This document shows, piece after piece, positions 1 through 8,057 of a stretch of DNA of 12,850 nt. The stretch lies in the NCBI GenBank assembly GCA_002396885.1, contig DGXY01000127.1, positions 47,333-60,182 on the forward strand, in the 5' to 3' direction. The notes under the pieces are model-generated. The model searched no databases. It was not told where the DNA came from and saw only the letters and a program-made list of their open reading frames with translations. The stretch is from Akkermansiaceae bacterium UBA5020. GTDB taxonomy: Bacteria > Verrucomicrobiota > Verrucomicrobiia > Verrucomicrobiales > DEV007. Both the position numbers and the translations under genes were made by a program. Within the stretch, counting starts at the first letter, position 1. Each line of letters begins with the position of its first letter.

Positions 1-2481
1 GGCCTCGACGCGGTCCGCAAACGCCCCGGGATGTACATCGGCGACCCCGCCACCGAGCGGGGTCTCCACCACACCGTTTTCGAGGTGCTCGACAACTCGA
101 TCGACGAACACCTCGCCGGTCATTGCCAGAAGGTAATCATCACGATCCACGCTGATGGGTCGATCTCGGTCGAGGATGATGGCCGCGGCATCCCGGTGGA
201 CATGCATCCGAAATTCAAGATGCCCGCCGTCGAACTCGTCCTCACCAACCTCCATGCGGGCGGCAAGTTCGGACAGGGTGCCTACAAGTTTTCGGGCGGT
301 CTCCACGGCGTCGGCGCGAAGTGCGTCAACGCCCTCTCCGACTGGTTCAAGGCCGACGTCTATCGTGACGGGAAGATCCACCACATCGCCTTCGAGCGCG
401 GCAAGACGACGCGTCCCCTCGAGGTCATCGGCACCCTCGAGGATCCGACGCGCACGGGCACGAAGATCAGCTTCCTCCCCGATCCGACGATCTTCACGGC
501 CGGGGTCTATTTCAACTTCGACTACCTCACTGCCCGCCTCCGCGAGCTCGCCTTCCTCAACCCCGGCATCACCATCGAGCTCATCGACGAGCGCGGTGAT
601 TCCGAGCGCAAGGCTGTCTTCTTCTACGAGGAGGGCATCGTCGAGTTCGTCCGCCAACTCGGGGAGAACAAGGAACTCATCCACGCGAATCCCATCGTCT
701 TGAAGGGCCGCCGCATGGTGCCGATCGACGACAACGGCAAGACGGTCGATGATGAGTGTTACGCCGACATTGTCTTCCACTACACCGGCGAATATCACGA
801 GAACATCCTCTGTTTCGCGAACTCGATCCCCAACGGCGACGGCGGGGCCCACCTCAGCGGCTTCCGCGCCGCCCTCACGCGCGCGGTCAACAATTACGCG
901 AAAACCAACAAGCTTCTCAAGGACAAGGATCCTGCCCTCTCCGGCGAAGACTGCCGCGAGGGACTCGTCGCGGTCATCTCGGTGAAGCACCCGAATCCGC
1001 GGTTCAGCTCGCAGACGAAGGAGAAGCTCGTCAACAACGAGGTCGAGGGCGTTGTCTCCTCGATCGTCTACGACGGGCTCAATGCGTTCTTCGACGAGAA
1101 CCCGCAGCTCGCCAAGCGCATCGTCGACAAGGTCGTCAATGCCGCCCGCGCCCGCGAGGCCGCCCGCAAGGCGCGCGAGACGGTGCGCAAGTCGGCCATG
1201 ACCGGAGGCGGTCTCCCCGGCAAGCTCGCTGACTGCTCCTCGCGCGATCCCGCCGAGAGCGAGATCTACATCGTCGAGGGTGATTCTGCCGGTGGCTCCG
1301 CGAAACAGGGGCGCGACCGCCGCACCCAGGCGATCCTGCCGATTCGCGGCAAGCTCATCAATGTGGAGAAGGCCCGCCTCGACAAGGTGCTCCAGAACAA
1401 GGAAATTCAGACCATGATCACCGCAATCGGCGCGGGAATCGGCGATGGGGAAGGGGAGGGTTCCTTCAATCTCGGGAAGGCGCGCTACCACAAGATCGTC
1501 ATCATGACCGATGCGGACATCGACGGTGCCCACATCCGCACGCTCCTCCTCACTTTTTTCTGCCGCCAGATGACCGCGCTGGTGAAGGCCGGCTACGTCT
1601 ACATCGCTCAGCCGCCCCTTTACAAGATCACGAGGAAGAAGAAGGAGCAATACGTGCAGGACGACGCCCAGCTCAACCGGATGCTCATCGAACTCGGAGC
1701 CGGCGATGTGAAGCTGCGCGCGGGCTTCGACGGCACCGGCGAGATCTTCGCCGACGACCAGCTCAAGGATGTCCTCGAGATGCTTTCGAAGCTCAGCCGC
1801 TACAGCGACGTGATCGGGCGCAATTCGGGCGATTTCGAGGATTACCTCGCCGCCGGCCGCGACAGCAAGCTGCCTGAATACCTTGTCCAGGTGCGTGAGG
1901 GCAACCAGGTCTCGGTGAGTTATTTCCTCGGAGAGTCGGAGTTGCGCGACTTCGCCGCCGAGAATCCCGATCTTCATCTCTTCGGGCGCCGTGCCGTCGT
2001 TCTCGATGGCGAAGGTGCTGCAAGTGGCAAGTCCGATGGCCCCAGCCGCCGCGCCCGCCTCGTCGAGATCCACGAGTCCAACTCCATCGCCAAGCTCCTC
2101 GTCCGTCTCAGCGAGCTCGGTCTCGATGTGCGCCGTTTCGCCTCGCAGGATCAGCCCCTCTTCCAGATCATCGAAGGTGAGGGCGATCATGCCAAAATCC
2201 ATCCCGTCTTCAGCGTCCCGGAGATCCTTTCCAAGATCATGGAGATCGGGAAGCGGGGCATGGAGATCCAGCGATTCAAGGGTCTCGGTGAAATGAACGC
2301 CAAGGAGCTCTTCAACACGACGATGGATCCCGCCACCCGCAAGCTCCTCCGCGTGAAGATGGACGAGGACAACGCCGTCGAAGCCGACAAGATGTTCACC
2401 ATCCTTATGGGCGACGCCGTCGAACCACGCCGCCAATACATCGAGGATCACGCGCTCAACGTTCGGAATCTTGACGTGTGA
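1..2481 (+). CDS. gyrB: DNA gyrase subunit B (5' end cut by window edge)
   Basis: GyrB is the ATPase and TOPRIM subunit of gyrase, which introduces negative supercoils as a GyrA2GyrB2 complex in the cytoplasm. The reading frame is open from the first base (GLDAVRKRPGMYIGD), so the gene starts upstream; by comparison with E. coli GyrB about 14 residues are missing, and the internal Met codon at 31 is not the start. Visible in the fragment's own numbering (826 residues): the GHKL ATP-binding motif EVLDNSIDE at about 28-36 (E28 corresponds to E. coli E42), DDGRGIP, the GGLHGVGAKCVNALS lid region, TOPRIM EGDSAGG with E426, the metal-binding D504/D506/D508 of DADIDGAH, and the C-terminal QRFKGLGEMN at about 757. 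The total length matches the long Gram-negative form with an insert in the C-terminal part (about residues 550-710), not the short B. subtilis form. The ParE alternative is less likely given the GyrA next door. Confidence 0.97.
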   Translation, partial: GLDAVRKRPGMYIGDPATERGLHHTVFEVLDNSIDEHLAGHCQKVIITIHADGSISVEDDGRGIPVDMHPKFKMPAVELVLTNLHAGGKFGQGAYKFSGGLHGVGAKCVNALSDWFKADVYRDGKIHHIAFERGKTTRPLEVIGTLEDPTRTGTKISFLPDPTIFTAGVYFNFDYLTARLRELAFLNPGITIELIDERGDSERKAVFFYEEGIVEFVRQLGENKELIHANPIVLKGRRMVPIDDNGKTVDDECYADIVFHYTGEYHENILCFANSIPNGDGGAHLSGFRAALTRAVNNYAKTNKLLKDKDPALSGEDCREGLVAVISVKHPNPRFSSQTKEKLVNNEVEGVVSSIVYDGLNAFFDENPQLAKRIVDKVVNAARAREAARKARETVRKSAMTGGGLPGKLADCSSRDPAESEIYIVEGDSAGGSAKQGRDRRTQAILPIRGKLINVEKARLDKVLQNKEIQTMITAIGAGIGDGEGEGSFNLGKARYHKIVIMTDADIDGAHIRTLLLTFFCRQMTALVKAGYVYIAQPPLYKITRKKKEQYVQDDAQLNRMLIELGAGDVKLRAGFDGTGEIFADDQLKDVLEMLSKLSRYSDVIGRNSGDFEDYLAAGRDSKLPEYLVQVREGNQVSVSYFLGESELRDFAAENPDLHLFGRRAVVLDGEGAASGKSDGPSRRARLVEIHESNSIAKLLVRLSELGLDVRRFASQDQPLFQIIEGEGDHAKIHPVFSVPEILSKIMEIGKRGMEIQRFKGLGEMNAKELFNTTMDPATRKLLRVKMDEDNAVEADKMFTILMGDAVEPRRQYIEDHALNVRNLDV

Positions 2482-2508
2482 TCCGCCAATTTCTGACCCT
2501 TTCTCTCA

Positions 2509-5244
2509 ATGTCCGACGATCCTAACATTCCCCCTGTACCGTCAACTCCCCCTCCGGGCGAGCGTGGCATTTCCCCGATCAACGTGGCCGATGAGATGTC
2601 GCAGTCCTTCCTGGACTACTCGATGTCCGTCATCATCTCGCGCGCCCTGCCCGACGCCCGTGACGGTCTCAAGCCCTCGCAGCGTCGCCTTCTCTACGCG
2701 ATGCACCACGATCTCTCGCTCGCGCCGAACAAGAAGCACCTCAAGTGCGCGCGTATCGTCGGGGAGACAATGGGTAAATACCACCCCCACGGTGACGGCG
2801 CGATTTATCCCACCCTCGTGAACATGGCCCAGCATTGGTCCATGCGCGACATCCTCGTCGATGGCCAGGGGAACTTCGGATCGGTCGAAGGCGACCCGCC
2901 CGCCGCGATGCGTTACACCGAGGCCCGCCTCACCCATTGCGGTTCGGCCCTCATGACCGATCTCGAGAAGGACACGGTCGATTTCGTCACCAACTACGAC
3001 GAGACGAACGAAGAGCCCTCCGTGCTTCCCGCTGCGATTCCGAACCTGCTCGTCAATGGCGGCACCGGGATTGCCGTCGGCATGGCGACGAACATCGCGC
3101 CGCACAATCTCAGCGAAGTCGTCGATGGCATCTGCGCCACGATCGACAATCCCTCGATCAGCATTGCCGAGTTGCTGCACTACATCAAGGGTCCCGATTT
3201 CCCGACGGGTTGCACCATCCTCGGCATGCAGGGCATCCGCGACTACGCCGCGACCGGACGCGGCAGCGTGAAGGTTCGTGGCCGCGCCGAAGTCGTCGAG
3301 GACGCGAAGGGCCGCGAGCAGATCATCATCACCGAGATTCCCTACGCGGTGAACCGCGCCCGCCTCGTCGAGCGCATCGCTGAACTCGCCAACGAGAAAA
3401 TCATTCCCGAGATCAGCGCGGTTCGCGACGAGTCCGACGAAAACACCCGCGTCGTCGTCGATCTCAAGCGCGACGCCCGCGCCCAGGTCGTGCTGAACAA
3501 TCTCTACCGGCACACCGCCCTCTCCTCCACCTTCTCGGTGAACATGCTCGCGATCGACCAGCGTCGTCCCAAGCTGCTGAACCTGAAGGACGCGATCAAC
3601 TGCTACATCGAGCACCGCCGCGAGGTCATCCTGCGCCGCACGCGCTATCTCCTGGGCAAAGCCGAGGAACAGGCCGAGAAACTCGAAGCCTACCTCCTCG
3701 CCCTCGGCAGTCTCGACGACTTCATCCGCATGATCCGCGACTCGAAAACGCGGGACGAGGCTCGGGCCAAGATCAAGGCCTACTCATTCTCCCTCGAGGC
3801 GGTCGAGGCCCTCGGCATTTTCATTCGCGGACAGGAAAGTCTGAAGGTCGAGCCGGGCCGCTACGTTCTCACCGACAAGCAGGTCGATCACATCCTCGAG
3901 CTGCGCCTCTATCAGCTCGTCGGTCTCGAGCGCGACAAGATCAAGGCCGACTACGACGCCCTTCTCGATACGATCAAGGATCTCCTCGACATCCTCGCCC
4001 GCGAGGAGCGCGTCCTCCAGATCATCAAGGACGAGCTGCAGGAGGTGAAGGCCAAGCACGGCACCCCGCGCCGCACCGACTTCGGCGCCGCCGAGGAAGG
4101 CGAGATCGCCAACGTCGATCTTATCGCGAACGACTCGAACATCATCACGATCACCCACCGCGGCTACATCAAACGCACCCCGGCGATCGAGTTCCGCACC
4201 CAGGCCCGTGGCGGCAAGGGGCTGAAGGGCATGGAGGTCCGCGAGGCTCCGGACAAGGATGATGAGAACGATTTCGTCGAGCACCTCTTCGCCGCGACCG
4301 CGCACGATTACCTGATGTTCTTCACCGACACCGGGCGCGTCTACGTCGAGCGGGTCTATCAGATCCCCGAAGGGAGCCGCATCTCGAAGGGACGTTCGAT
4401 CAAGAACCTCCTCAACCTTCGCCCCGAGGAGAAAATCGCCTCCGTCCTCCGCATCGAGGCTCAGGGCCGCGAGGACAAGGACGCCACCTTCGTCGACACC
4501 CTCTTCGTCCTCTTCGCGACCCATTCCGGCAAGGTGAAGAAGACGAAACTCTCCGACTTCCGCAATTACCGAAAGGACGGCATCATTGCCATCCGCATTG
4601 AGGAGGGCAACTCGCTCACCCACGTCGTCCTCACCGACGGAAACAATGATATCTCCATGGTGACGAACCGCGGTTACGCGGTGCGCTGCAACGAGAACAC
4701 GATCCGTCCGATGGGCCGCGGCTCCGCCGGTGTCCGCGGGATCCGTCCGCGTCCGGGTGATTACCTCGTCGGCCTCACCGTGGTCGACGACAGCAAACAC
4801 TTCCTCGTCGTCAGCGAGCGCGGTCTCGGCAAACGCACGCCCTTCGGCGATTACCCGACCAAGGGCCGCGGCGGCAAGGGCGTCATCACGATGCGCGTCA
4901 CCGAAAAGACCGGTCTTGTCACCGCCGGTCTCCGCGTGGGCGATGGCGACGACATCATGTTGATGACCAATACCGGCCAGTCGGTCCGCATCCGCGTCTC
5001 TGACATCCGCATCACCGGACGCAACGCCTCCGGCGTGAAGCTGATGAATCTCAAGGAAGGCGAAACGATCCAGGACCTCGCCCTCGTCGTCCGTGATGGA
5101 GACGAGGAAGACGACATTGAAGTCGCTGCCCTCCCCGAAACCGACCCCTCCGAAGTCGAAGAAGAAATCATCGACGACCTCGAAGAGGAGGACGATGACG
5201 ACGACCTCGTCGATGACGAAGGGGATGAGGAAGAGGAGAAGTGA
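2509..5244 (+). CDS. gyrA: DNA gyrase subunit A
   Basis: GyrA is the DNA breakage-reunion and wrapping subunit of gyrase, 911 residues against 875 in E. coli. After a proline-rich N-terminus (residues 8-18) come the winged-helix core and the catalytic tyrosine Y136 in AAMRYTEAR, the HPHGDGAIYP stretch (92-101), a coiled-coil/tower region, and a C-terminal beta-pinwheel from about 540 to 860. A GyrA-box-like QARGGKG at 565-571 (second residue Ala instead of Arg) and a second GRGGKG at about 786-791 argue for GyrA over ParC. The final 47 residues or so form a very acidic tail. The residues matching E. coli Ser83 and Asp87 are G97 and P101. It starts 27 bp after gyrB and is probably co-transcribed with it. 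The chosen ATG is the first in frame that precedes the conserved core; the region before it is pyrimidine-rich and shows no Shine-Dalgarno sequence. Confidence 0.96.
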   Translation: MSDDPNIPPVPSTPPPGERGISPINVADEMSQSFLDYSMSVIISRALPDARDGLKPSQRRLLYAMHHDLSLAPNKKHLKCARIVGETMGKYHPHGDGAIYPTLVNMAQHWSMRDILVDGQGNFGSVEGDPPAAMRYTEARLTHCGSALMTDLEKDTVDFVTNYDETNEEPSVLPAAIPNLLVNGGTGIAVGMATNIAPHNLSEVVDGICATIDNPSISIAELLHYIKGPDFPTGCTILGMQGIRDYAATGRGSVKVRGRAEVVEDAKGREQIIITEIPYAVNRARLVERIAELANEKIIPEISAVRDESDENTRVVVDLKRDARAQVVLNNLYRHTALSSTFSVNMLAIDQRRPKLLNLKDAINCYIEHRREVILRRTRYLLGKAEEQAEKLEAYLLALGSLDDFIRMIRDSKTRDEARAKIKAYSFSLEAVEALGIFIRGQESLKVEPGRYVLTDKQVDHILELRLYQLVGLERDKIKADYDALLDTIKDLLDILAREERVLQIIKDELQEVKAKHGTPRRTDFGAAEEGEIANVDLIANDSNIITITHRGYIKRTPAIEFRTQARGGKGLKGMEVREAPDKDDENDFVEHLFAATAHDYLMFFTDTGRVYVERVYQIPEGSRISKGRSIKNLLNLRPEEKIASVLRIEAQGREDKDATFVDTLFVLFATHSGKVKKTKLSDFRNYRKDGIIAIRIEEGNSLTHVVLTDGNNDISMVTNRGYAVRCNENTIRPMGRGSAGVRGIRPRPGDYLVGLTVVDDSKHFLVVSERGLGKRTPFGDYPTKGRGGKGVITMRVTEKTGLVTAGLRVGDGDDIMLMTNTGQSVRIRVSDIRITGRNASGVKLMNLKEGETIQDLALVVRDGDEEDDIEVAALPETDPSEVEEEIIDDLEEEDDDDDLVDDEGDEEEEK

Positions 5245-5257
5245 TCGGGCATTTTCT

Positions 5258-5395
5258 GTGATCGGTAATCAGTATTCGGTAAACGGTGAGTGATGCCATT
5301 CTGATTGCTTGTCCCATCGACTTAATCGCCCACCGAAGCATCTTCGCACCCCCTCCCTGCTGAATACCGATCACCGATTACTGATCACCCGTGAC
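5258..5395. repeat. Inverted pair of 7-bp-periodic repeat arrays (GTRATCR)
   Basis: Between gyrA and the M42 peptidase gene lie two 35-bp blocks. Reading the left block on the + strand at 5258-5292 gives five heptads: GTGATCG, GTAATCA, GTATTCG, GTAAACG, GTGAGTG. Reading the right block 5361-5395 on the - strand gives GTCACGG, GTGATCA, GTAATCG, GTGATCG, GTATTCA. The blocks are thus inverted copies of one heptad word, separated by 68 bp that show no structure I can name. The best paired stretch is 5258-5273 with 5359-5374 (14 of 16 bases). The right block ends 2 bp before the next start codon. A transcript could fold into alternative registers because the words repeat. The function is unknown; no T-run follows that would make it a canonical terminator. 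Confidence 0.8.
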
Positions 5396-5397
5396 CC

Positions 5398-6483
5398 ATG
5401 TCCCTTGACCCCACCACAACGACCTTCCTCTACGAACTCCTCAACACCCCCAGCCCGACCGGTTTCGAAGTCCGCGGGCAGCGGGTCTGGGCGAAACGTT
5501 GCCGTGAATTCGCTGACTCGGTCGAGAGCGATGCTTACGGCAACGCCTGGGCCACGGTGAGAGGTTCCGAGCCTGACGCGCCCCGAGTCATGATCGAGGC
5601 GCATGCCGACGAGATTGGCTTCATCGTCAAATACATCGCCGACGATGGTTTCCTCCGCGTCGACCGCATTGGCGGATCGGACTGGGCCAACGCGCGCGGA
5701 CGACGCCTCACCGTCTTCGGCGACCAAGGCGAGGTCCTCGGCATCATTGGCAACACCGCGATCCACATCCGCGATCGCAAGGACGGCGAGAAGGCCCCCG
5801 AGGTGCACGAGCTCTTTGTCGACATCGGCGCCTCGAGCGCGGCCGAGGTCGCGGAGATGGGCATCCGCGTCGGACATCCCGCCGTCTACGCCGATGGCGC
5901 CGTGCCTTTTGGTAAAAACCGTATCGTCGGCCGGGCCCTCGACAACCGCATCGGTGGGTTCATCATTTCGGAAGTGATCCGGCGCCTCGCCGAATCCGAG
6001 AGCCGTCCCGCCGCGACCTGTCTCGCTCTGAACGCGGTGCAGGAGGAAATCGGCGGCCATGGCGCGACAATGGCGGCCTACCACCTGAAGCCCGATCTCT
6101 GCCTTGTCCTCGATGTCACCCACGCGACCGACAGTCCCGACATCAAACACCAGCAGCACGGCAAGGTGACCCTCGGCGGTGGCCCCTCGATCACGCATGG
6201 CACCGCGAACCATCCCGTGATGGTGCAGCGTCTCATCGAAATCGCCGGCGAGCGCGGCATTCCCTTGCAACACGAGGCTTCATCGCGCCACACCGGCACC
6301 GACACCGACTCGATCTTCACCGTCCGCGGCGGCATTCCTTGCGCTCTGATCTCACTCCCCCTGCGCTACATGCACAGCATCGTGGAGATGGCGGACTTCG
6401 AGGATGTGGAGAACGTGATCCGCCTCATGACCGCCTTTGTGCAGTCGGTGAAAAGCGGGGATCGGTTTGCGGTCGAAATCTAG
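5398..6483 (+). CDS. M42 family metallo-aminopeptidase (glutamyl aminopeptidase / FrvX-like)
   Basis: This is a cytoplasmic di-metal aminopeptidase of the kind that forms large tetrahedral (TET) particles and trims peptides from the N-terminus; some members are misnamed endoglucanase M. The 361 residues carry the whole M42 metal centre. H69 sits in IEAHADEIG and D182 in ALDNRIGG. E216 (the likely general base) and E217 sit in VQEEIGGHGA, D239 in LVLDVTHATD and H326 in RYMHSIVE. Spacing matches the family closely (PH1527-like H68/D182/E212/E213/D235/H323). There is no signal peptide. The ATG chosen lies directly after the inverted heptad array, and no Shine-Dalgarno sequence is visible. Substrate preference (acidic, neutral or basic N-terminus) cannot be read from the sequence. 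It lies 153 bp downstream of gyrA, so it could have its own promoter. No functional link to gyrase is evident. Confidence 0.92.
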   Translation: MSLDPTTTTFLYELLNTPSPTGFEVRGQRVWAKRCREFADSVESDAYGNAWATVRGSEPDAPRVMIEAHADEIGFIVKYIADDGFLRVDRIGGSDWANARGRRLTVFGDQGEVLGIIGNTAIHIRDRKDGEKAPEVHELFVDIGASSAAEVAEMGIRVGHPAVYADGAVPFGKNRIVGRALDNRIGGFIISEVIRRLAESESRPAATCLALNAVQEEIGGHGATMAAYHLKPDLCLVLDVTHATDSPDIKHQQHGKVTLGGGPSITHGTANHPVMVQRLIEIAGERGIPLQHEASSRHTGTDTDSIFTVRGGIPCALISLPLRYMHSIVEMADFEDVENVIRLMTAFVQSVKSGDRFAVEI

Positions 6484-6551
6484 GGTCCTCCCGCACAAGC
6501 GCCGCAGCTTCCCATCGACATTTCGCTCCGGAGTCGTGACACTCGCGGTAG

Positions 6552-8057
6552 ATGAATCCGATTTTCCCGATCCTGCCCTCTCTGGTCGCACTCCTGACCC
6601 TATTGGTTCCGACCCATGCCGGAGCCGAGCCGCTTCTCGCCGGAGTCGCGAAGGTCGACATCACCCACCCCGATCATCCGGCGAAGGAGAATCCGCCGAT
6701 GGTGAAGGCTCTCGTCCTGTCCCAGGGCGGGACGGATGCGGTGATCATCGCGATCGATGCAGTGGCGGTGGCCGAGATCGGATCGATCCACGATCCCTTC
6801 CTTGCCGAGGTGCGGGCGGCCCTGCAAAAGGATCCCGGCATTACCCCGGACTCGTTCGTGGTGAACGCGAGTCATTGCCACGCCCTTGTTGCCCCGGACA
6901 TCGCCGCCCGCACGATCCGTGCCGTCACGGAAGCGTGGAAAAACCGTGTCCCCGTCAAAGCGGGAGCCGGCACCGGGCGTGAGGAGACGATCATGGAGAA
7001 CCGGCGTCTCAAACTGAAGAGCGGCAAGGAAGCCGACGTGCGTCACGCCTACGCCTTACCCTTCGACGATGAGGTCGCCGCGGTGGGCCCGATCGATCCC
7101 GAGATCGGGCTGCTGCGATTCGACCGGATCGACAACGGACAACCGCTCGCGGCGGTTTTCCAATTCGCGGTGCACCCCATCATGGGCCTGCCCGATGGCG
7201 GAAACGGTGCGGATCTCACCGGTTATGCGGCGGAGACGATCGAGGCGAATCTAGGCGACGGCACCGCCACGGCCCTGTTCCTGCAGGGCTGCGGCGGCGA
7301 CATCAATCCCGTGCTCTATAAATCCGTCGATCTGCCACGCGACGGAAAGTCCCTCGGGATGCGCCTCGGTTTGAGTGCTTTGTCAGGACTCCGCGCCATC
7401 GAGGCCACGGCCGATGCTCCGCTCTCGATCGCGAGCGAGACGCTGACTTTGCCCCGTGCCGACCACGCTCCAAGAATGGCGGAGATGGAGAAAGAGATCG
7501 ATGCCCTCACCGTCGCCTTGAAGGGCACGACCCTGAATTTCGAGACCTTCCTGCCGCTCTACGTGAAGTATCACCTCAACAGCGACTATCCTTCCGAGGT
7601 CGCGGGCCGCTACCTGCAGGAGGAGTTGCTCGGCCGCAACGATTGGAAAAGCCAGGACGCGGCCAACCGCGCTGCGATGGAGGCCTACCTGCGCAACATC
7701 CGCACGATGGAGGAACTGACGCGCAAACAGATCAACTTGAACCTCCTTTCGCGCCATCAGGCGCGACGCGCCGAGCTTGGCGAAACGGTCACGGCCGAGG
7801 TGGTGGGCCTGCGTGTCGGTGACTTCCGGCTCGTCACCTTTCCCGCCGAGTTGACCGTGGAGATCGGACTGGGATTGAAGGAGCGATCACCACATCCGTT
7901 GACCTTTGTGTCAGGATACAGCAACGGCTATCTCTATTATGCGCCGACAATGGAGCAGGCGAAGAACCGGGGCAACGCGCAGGAGGACAGCGATTGTCTG
8001 CTCGCGCCGGAGTGGCAGGGGAGGTTCGAGGAGACGGCGTTGCGGATTTTGAAGTGA
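6552..8057 (+). CDS. Exported neutral/alkaline ceramidase-like protein (probable non-ceramidase)
   Basis: This 501-residue protein matches the N-terminal (catalytic) fold of neutral/alkaline non-lysosomal ceramidase. It starts with a Sec-type signal peptide (hydrophobic run about residues 4-20, likely cleavage after THAGA at about 25), so it acts in the periplasm or outside. Zinc-site candidates are all present: H108/H110 in NASHCH, H208 in QFAVHP, E433 in FPAEL and Y460 in SNGY, corresponding to H97, H204, E411 and Y448 of the Pseudomonas enzyme. The nucleophile segment, QG..GDVSPN in true ceramidases, reads QGCGGDINP, so Asn252 replaces the catalytic Ser. The C-terminal immunoglobulin-like domain of bacterial ceramidases is absent. 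Such short homologues are common in Planctomycetes and Verrucomicrobia with no proven substrate. A metal-dependent hydrolase of another amide or ester is possible. No Shine-Dalgarno sequence is visible; the gene lies 68 bp after the M42 gene. Confidence 0.85.
   Translation: MNPIFPILPSLVALLTLLVPTHAGAEPLLAGVAKVDITHPDHPAKENPPMVKALVLSQGGTDAVIIAIDAVAVAEIGSIHDPFLAEVRAALQKDPGITPDSFVVNASHCHALVAPDIAARTIRAVTEAWKNRVPVKAGAGTGREETIMENRRLKLKSGKEADVRHAYALPFDDEVAAVGPIDPEIGLLRFDRIDNGQPLAAVFQFAVHPIMGLPDGGNGADLTGYAAETIEANLGDGTATALFLQGCGGDINPVLYKSVDLPRDGKSLGMRLGLSALSGLRAIEATADAPLSIASETLTLPRADHAPRMAEMEKEIDALTVALKGTTLNFETFLPLYVKYHLNSDYPSEVAGRYLQEELLGRNDWKSQDAANRAAMEAYLRNIRTMEELTRKQINLNLLSRHQARRAELGETVTAEVVGLRVGDFRLVTFPAELTVEIGLGLKERSPHPLTFVSGYSNGYLYYAPTMEQAKNRGNAQEDSDCLLAPEWQGRFEETALRILK

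Noticed and set aside
2542..4800. Two antisense open frames of more than 330 codons across gyrA (2542-3615 and 3784-4800, minus strand).
   Set aside because: They lie wholly inside gyrA, have low-complexity Asp/Val/Gly-rich translations with no domain, and follow from its codon use.
1..5244. Considered parE/parC (topoisomerase IV) for the first two genes.
   Set aside because: The GyrA-box-like motifs, full C-terminal pinwheel and long GyrB form favour gyrase, though a second paralogous pair elsewhere cannot be excluded.
5371..6273. A 300-codon minus-strand open frame opposite the M42 gene.
   Set aside because: The M42 frame on the + strand has all six metal-site residues; the antisense translation shows no family features.
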